From: CAYLUN01 sp964386865
Lineage (GTDB): Bacteria > Verrucomicrobiota > Kiritimatiellia > RFP12 > UBA1067
DNA length: 7,692 nt
Direction of reading: 5' to 3'
Assembly: GCA_964386865.1 (NCBI GenBank)
Contig: CAYLUN010000167.1
Span: 1 to 7,692, forward strand
Shown: piece after piece, positions 5,693 through 7,692 of the stretch
Layout of the letters: every line of letters starts with the position of its first letter
Position numbering within the stretch: position 1 is the stretch's first letter
Program-made: the position numbers and the translations under genes
Notes under the pieces: model-generated
Databases searched by the model: none
Seen by the model: only the letters and a program-made list of their open reading frames with translations
Told to the model about the DNA's origin: nothing

Positions 5693-5933
5693 GATTATCG
5701 GGTGACGACATCCGTTTGCGCTCGCAAGGGCGGATGCGGCCAAGGGGACAGGGGCCGGGCGGGCCTTTGACGGTCTTCGTTTTCAGTATTTCACCGAGTG
5801 ATGGGCGGGGTTCGCCAAGAAACGGGTTGGCTTCTTTAAGAAGGTGGAGGAAGTACGCAATGAAGTTTGCGCGTGTGCGGTTGTCGGCTTTAGTCTTTAC
5901 CTTTCGTTTTCCGTCGAAGATGCTATACGACAC
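5679..5933 (-). CDS. Hypothetical protein, 84 codons (uncertain)
   Basis: I do not recognise this ORF. The N-terminal half (SYSIFDGKRKVKTKADN, then ANFIAYFLHLLKEANPFLGEP) looks protein-like: basic, then a short amphipathic helix. The C-terminal third is proline- and arginine-rich and may be random. The frame is open upstream for nine codons before a TGA, so the GTG start at 5933 is not firm, and no ribosome site is obvious. Third codon positions are not strongly G/C, unlike the housekeeping genes. Its stop lies 42 bases before the TTG start of the glycosylase-like gene on the same strand, so the two could be co-transcribed. It may be a small gene, a remnant or chance. Confidence 0.3.
   Translation of the reverse strand: MSYSIFDGKRKVKTKADNRTRANFIAYFLHLLKEANPFLGEPRPSLGEILKTKTVKGPPGPCPLGRIRPCERKRMSSPDNRANV
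5709..5736. repeat. Imperfect hairpin inside the uncertain ORF
   Basis: CATCCG (5709-5714) pairs with CGGATG (5731-5736), and TTGCG (5716-5720) with CGCAA (5723-5727), giving an interrupted stem of about 10 pairs. No T-run follows on either strand, so it is not a standard terminator. Confidence 0.3.
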
Positions 5934-6111
5934 CTTGTCAAAAGACTCAGCGAACAGTCAACTTAGGCTTGAATTTAGTACTTGATTACTCCATTTGCAA
6001 GCCTCACCTCTTTTCCTGAAGGGTGGCAGACAGAACGGACACAACGGTAAAAATGGACCAGATGACCGTGCCACAAGGACGGGAACGGAAAGGCGTGATA
6101 AGAGTCGCACC
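5934..6111. other. Non-coding stretch with one inverted repeat
   Basis: No supported gene lies here. If the uncertain 84-codon ORF is not real, the empty stretch extends over 5637-6111. AGGCTTG (5965-5971) and CAAGCCT (5998-6004) form 7-base arms with a 26-base loop. The composition is less GC-rich than in the flanking genes. I see no convincing promoter or terminator. Confidence 0.4.
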
Positions 6112-6360
6112 CTACCCTGCTTGAGGCGCGTTTTCTTTGAGGGATTTGGCGGCGGAGACGAGGCGGGCGAGGTGGGCCGGAGGGATGGGATTGGTGGCGC
6201 GGGCTTTGGTGACGTAGTCGACGATCTGGTCGGCGCGAATGCAGTTGACGGCGCCGGTGCTCCCCCACTTGGCGTCGACACGGGTATGGAGGAAGGCGCA
6301 GACACACTGGATGTAGAGATCGAGGTTGGTCAGGGCCTTGATGCTGTCCTTGAACTTCAT
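6112..6360 (-). CDS. Small hypothetical protein, 82 residues
   Basis: I cannot assign a family. The coding signal is good: nearly all third codon positions are C or G, as in the host housekeeping genes, in contrast to the neighbouring 84-codon ORF. The protein starts MKFKDSIKALTNLDLYIQ and appears mostly helical and soluble, with two nearby cysteines (CVC) and a C-terminal helix rich in Ala, Leu and Lys. No signal peptide or membrane segment is seen. I choose the ATG at 6360; an in-frame GTG at 6396 would add 12 residues that look unlike coding sequence. No Shine-Dalgarno sequence is present. It lies alone, with about 180-210 bases of non-coding DNA on each side. Confidence 0.6.
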   Translation of the reverse strand: MKFKDSIKALTNLDLYIQCVCAFLHTRVDAKWGSTGAVNCIRADQIVDYVTKARATNPIPPAHLARLVSAAKSLKENAPQAG

Positions 6361-6568
6361 CGTGCGGCTGGCGCTCGGTGTGTGGGGTTGCCACACGTTC
6401 GGCCTGGAGCCGGGGCGGATGTTGCGGCTGGGGTTGGGGAACGGAGGTCAGAGGTCGGATATCGGCGGACGGCGGACGGTGACGTTGGCGTGAACGACGA
6501 AAGTCCGGTTCCGAGCGGAACGCGAGGTAACCTGCCCTTTCTGGTCGTCACAAGTAAACTGCGCCATT
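6361..6568. other. Repeat-rich non-coding spacer
   Basis: This spacer separates the 82-residue gene from the lipoprotein gene. It contains a GTGTGG/CCACAC hairpin with a 5-base loop (6380-6396), two copies of GAGGTC (6444-6449, 6451-6456), a direct doublet of GGCGGAC (6464-6477), and the inverted repeat GTTCCG/CGGAAC (6508-6521). The central part is strongly purine-biased. None of these is followed by a T-run, and no gene is supported on either strand. Confidence 0.5.
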
Positions 6569-7282
6569 CTACGGTATCGCCTGCACGGTGAACGTTGTCT
6601 TGTTGACCCGGTAGAGCCACGATCCGGCGTTGATGCCCCAGCCGTCCCGGCGGTGGACGATCCACGTGTCACCGACATCCTCAGGCGTGTCGGTAACTGC
6701 CTTCTGGGCAGAAACGTTGTGTGCAGTTTCGAAATCAGCAACAGCCCGCATGATTCGTCCATACTCGCTCTCGGGCTCTATCTTACCAGGTTTCAATTGG
6801 ATGTACTTAAGCGGCCCATGGGGGGTTACGTAACTCCGCCGCTCGAAAGCCACGACGGTCGCCGGCTTTGCACTGGTCATCAGCGTCAAGGCAAATATGT
6901 ACCCCTTGGCGAACGGAAACACCTCTTTTTTGAGCATGATGCCCGATTCCGGCGTCGGCCACGCGTCGGGGTAAACGAAGTTTACTTCCTTCTCGATCCA
7001 TACGCCGCGCTCGACCGCCAGGACAACCATCGGCACAAGGTACCAGTGATAGTTCCAGTCCGTACCTGCGGAGGTTTTAGCATACTCGTCGGCGCCGCGA
7101 CAGAGGGCGATGACGACGGTGTCGCCTTGAGCTGCCTGCTCGGGCTTAGGCCAGATGGCATTGCATGCTTTGGGCGGCGTGGGTGGGGCAGGTGGCGTAG
7201 ATGGCCATCCAAGACCATGTGAACCGCAACCGACGACTGCCGCTGTCAGAAGGCCGCATAACAAGAATCTCACCAATGTCAT
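6569..7282 (-). CDS. Predicted lipoprotein, unknown function
   Basis: A 237-residue protein with a classical lipoprotein signal: a short basic start, a hydrophobic core, and the lipobox VVGC with the lipidated cysteine at C19. It should be exported and anchored to a membrane. A proline-rich linker (residues 27-38, PSTPPAPPTPP) leads to a globular domain of about 195 residues rich in aromatics, including WNYHWYLVPMVVLAVERGVW (76-95) and a C-terminal DGWGINAGSWLYRVN. I do not recognise the domain. AAGG lies 7 bases before the ATG at 7282, which supports the start. The gene upstream on the same strand ends 87 bases before it, with a large hairpin between them. Base composition is more mixed than on the housekeeping side. 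Confidence 0.75.
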   Translation of the reverse strand: MTLVRFLLCGLLTAAVVGCGSHGLGWPSTPPAPPTPPKACNAIWPKPEQAAQGDTVVIALCRGADEYAKTSAGTDWNYHWYLVPMVVLAVERGVWIEKEVNFVYPDAWPTPESGIMLKKEVFPFAKGYIFALTLMTSAKPATVVAFERRSYVTPHGPLKYIQLKPGKIEPESEYGRIMRAVADFETAHNVSAQKAVTDTPEDVGDTWIVHRRDGWGINAGSWLYRVNKTTFTVQAIP

Positions 7283-7298
7283 AGAGTTGCCTTCGCAG

Positions 7299-7350
7299 AA
7301 CGTCGAGGGTCAGGCGCGGGCGGGTAACCCGTCGCCTGCACCCTCTTGTT
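7299..7350. repeat. Large imperfect hairpin (52 bases)
   Basis: GAGGGT (7305-7310) pairs with ACCCTC (7340-7345), CAGGCG (7311-7316) with CGCCTG (7333-7338), and CGGG (7317-7320) with CCCG (7328-7331), leaving a 7-base loop and two single bulged bases (C7339, T7332) on one arm. Outside a small internal loop, AAC (7299-7301) can pair with GTT (7348-7350). It occupies most of the gap between two minus-strand genes. With no U-tract it is not a standard terminator; it could be an mRNA-stabilising structure or a recombination site. Confidence 0.55.
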
Positions 7351-7369
7351 GGCACACTGATTTCCGTTC

Positions 7370-7692
7370 CTAGTTGAACGTCTTCGTCGCGGCGTTCATA
7401 GAAGATGACCGGAAAGTGATCTTCTTGATCGGCATCTTGTCCTTGAGAAGCTCGTAGAAGAGCTCGCAAAGATTCTCACACGTGGAAACTTCTTTGGTCA
7501 CAACGATCCTGTATTCCGGGTATGACCAAGCCAGCGGGTGGTCTATTTTCTTAAGAGGAACACAATGCTCTGGGTCGTTGTTGATGCCTTCCTTTTTGTA
7601 TACGGCAATAACCGCTTCCAGAAGCGGGTCGCCTTCTTGGAACAATGTCGCATGGTGGAAATGGTCACACACTTCCCATGCTTTCTTGAATC
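7370..7692 (-). CDS. Hypothetical protein, C-terminal part (partial)
   Basis: The reading frame is open through the right edge of the window, so the true start lies outside; an internal GTG at 7672 is not the likely start because the frame continues upstream (FKKAWEVCDH). About 107 residues are visible. They are soluble, with HFHH early on, a basic-acidic middle and a closing region CENLCELFYELLKDKMPIKK, which suggests an amphipathic helix followed by a strand. I do not recognise the family. Third codon positions are less G/C-rich than in the dap/folK genes, in keeping with accessory DNA. It is followed by the 52-base hairpin and then the lipoprotein gene on the same strand. Confidence 0.6.
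   Translation of the reverse strand, partial: FKKAWEVCDHFHHATLFQEGDPLLEAVIAVYKKEGINNDPEHCVPLKKIDHPLAWSYPEYRIVVTKEVSTCENLCELFYELLKDKMPIKKITFRSSSMNAATKTFN

Larger units (their letters stand above)
4476..7692. mobile_element. Putative integrated element or genomic island, left end
   Basis: The region begins inside the anticodon loop of the split tRNA-Lys and runs past the right edge. Support: the tRNA break, an immediate change from uniformly GC-rich operonic DNA to more mixed composition, tandem repeats next to the junction, sparse small genes of mostly unknown function, and a truncated gene. Against it: no integrase, relaxase, transposase or phage gene lies within the window, and the right boundary and target duplication are not visible. 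It should be read as accessory DNA with one probable att junction. Confidence 0.4.

Noticed and set aside
5980..5987. ACTTGATT, a match to part of the split tRNA, as the second attachment site
   Set aside because: Only 8 bases match and the anticodon loop TTTTTAA is not reproduced; a match this short is easily chance over several kilobases.
5995..6591. 198-codon plus-strand frame opposite the 82-residue gene
   Set aside because: Gly/Val/Asp-rich shadow of the minus gene and repeat-rich spacer; no ribosome site and no recognisable domain.
6653..7222. 189-codon plus-strand frame opposite the lipoprotein gene
   Set aside because: The minus frame has a complete lipoprotein signal and a ribosome site; the plus frame has neither and looks like its complement.
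7299..7350. Integron attC site and a cassette array reading of the accessory genes
   Set aside because: The outer boxes on either strand (GCAGAAC with GTTGGCA) do not pair beyond AAC/GTT and do not fit the RYYYAAC/GTTRRRY pattern. The other spacers show no similar structure, and no integron integrase is present.

Overview
The window joins two kinds of DNA. Bases 1-4444 are a compact, very GC-rich bacterial chromosome segment in which nearly every third codon position is G or C. From about 4476 to the end the base composition is more mixed, genes are small and mostly unrecognisable, and spacers are long; this looks like accessory DNA. I cannot name the host. Its gene content is bacterial, and several start codons (dapB, folK, the 82-residue ORF) lack a Shine-Dalgarno sequence while others have strong ones. 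A member of the Planctomycetes-Verrucomicrobia-Kiritimatiellota group would fit, but that is a weak guess.

Bases 1-1289 (minus strand): an NtrB-type PAS/histidine kinase gene followed, after 4 bases, by the first 14 codons of a response regulator. Together they form a two-component operon that leaves the window at base 1. A sigma70-like promoter and an 11-base palindrome lie just upstream of the kinase.

Bases 1445-4386 (plus strand): a likely operon of an exported FMN-binding-domain protein, dapA, dapB and folK. The FMN-binding gene overlaps dapA by ATGA, so the two are probably translationally coupled. DapA and DapB are consecutive enzymes of the diaminopimelate/lysine pathway; FolK belongs to folate synthesis.

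Bases 4403-4485: a promoter and the 5' part of a tRNA-Lys(UUU) gene. The tRNA sequence stops in the anticodon stem and is replaced by unrelated DNA. This is the most informative structure here and probably marks the left attachment site of an integrated element. Tandem CGTCCCA-type repeats follow it.

Bases 4650-7692: accessory cargo. One plus-strand DUF1643 gene converges on a minus-strand gene that resembles the uracil-DNA-glycosylase fold and appears to have lost its 3' end exactly at the DUF1643 stop codon. Further minus-strand genes are an uncertain 84-codon ORF, a well-supported 82-residue protein, a 237-residue lipoprotein of unknown function, and a gene entering from beyond the right edge. 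No integrase, transposase, CRISPR array or rRNA is visible. I did not find a convincing complete new system; the best leads are the split tRNA, the truncated convergent gene pair and the flavoprotein coupled to dapA.
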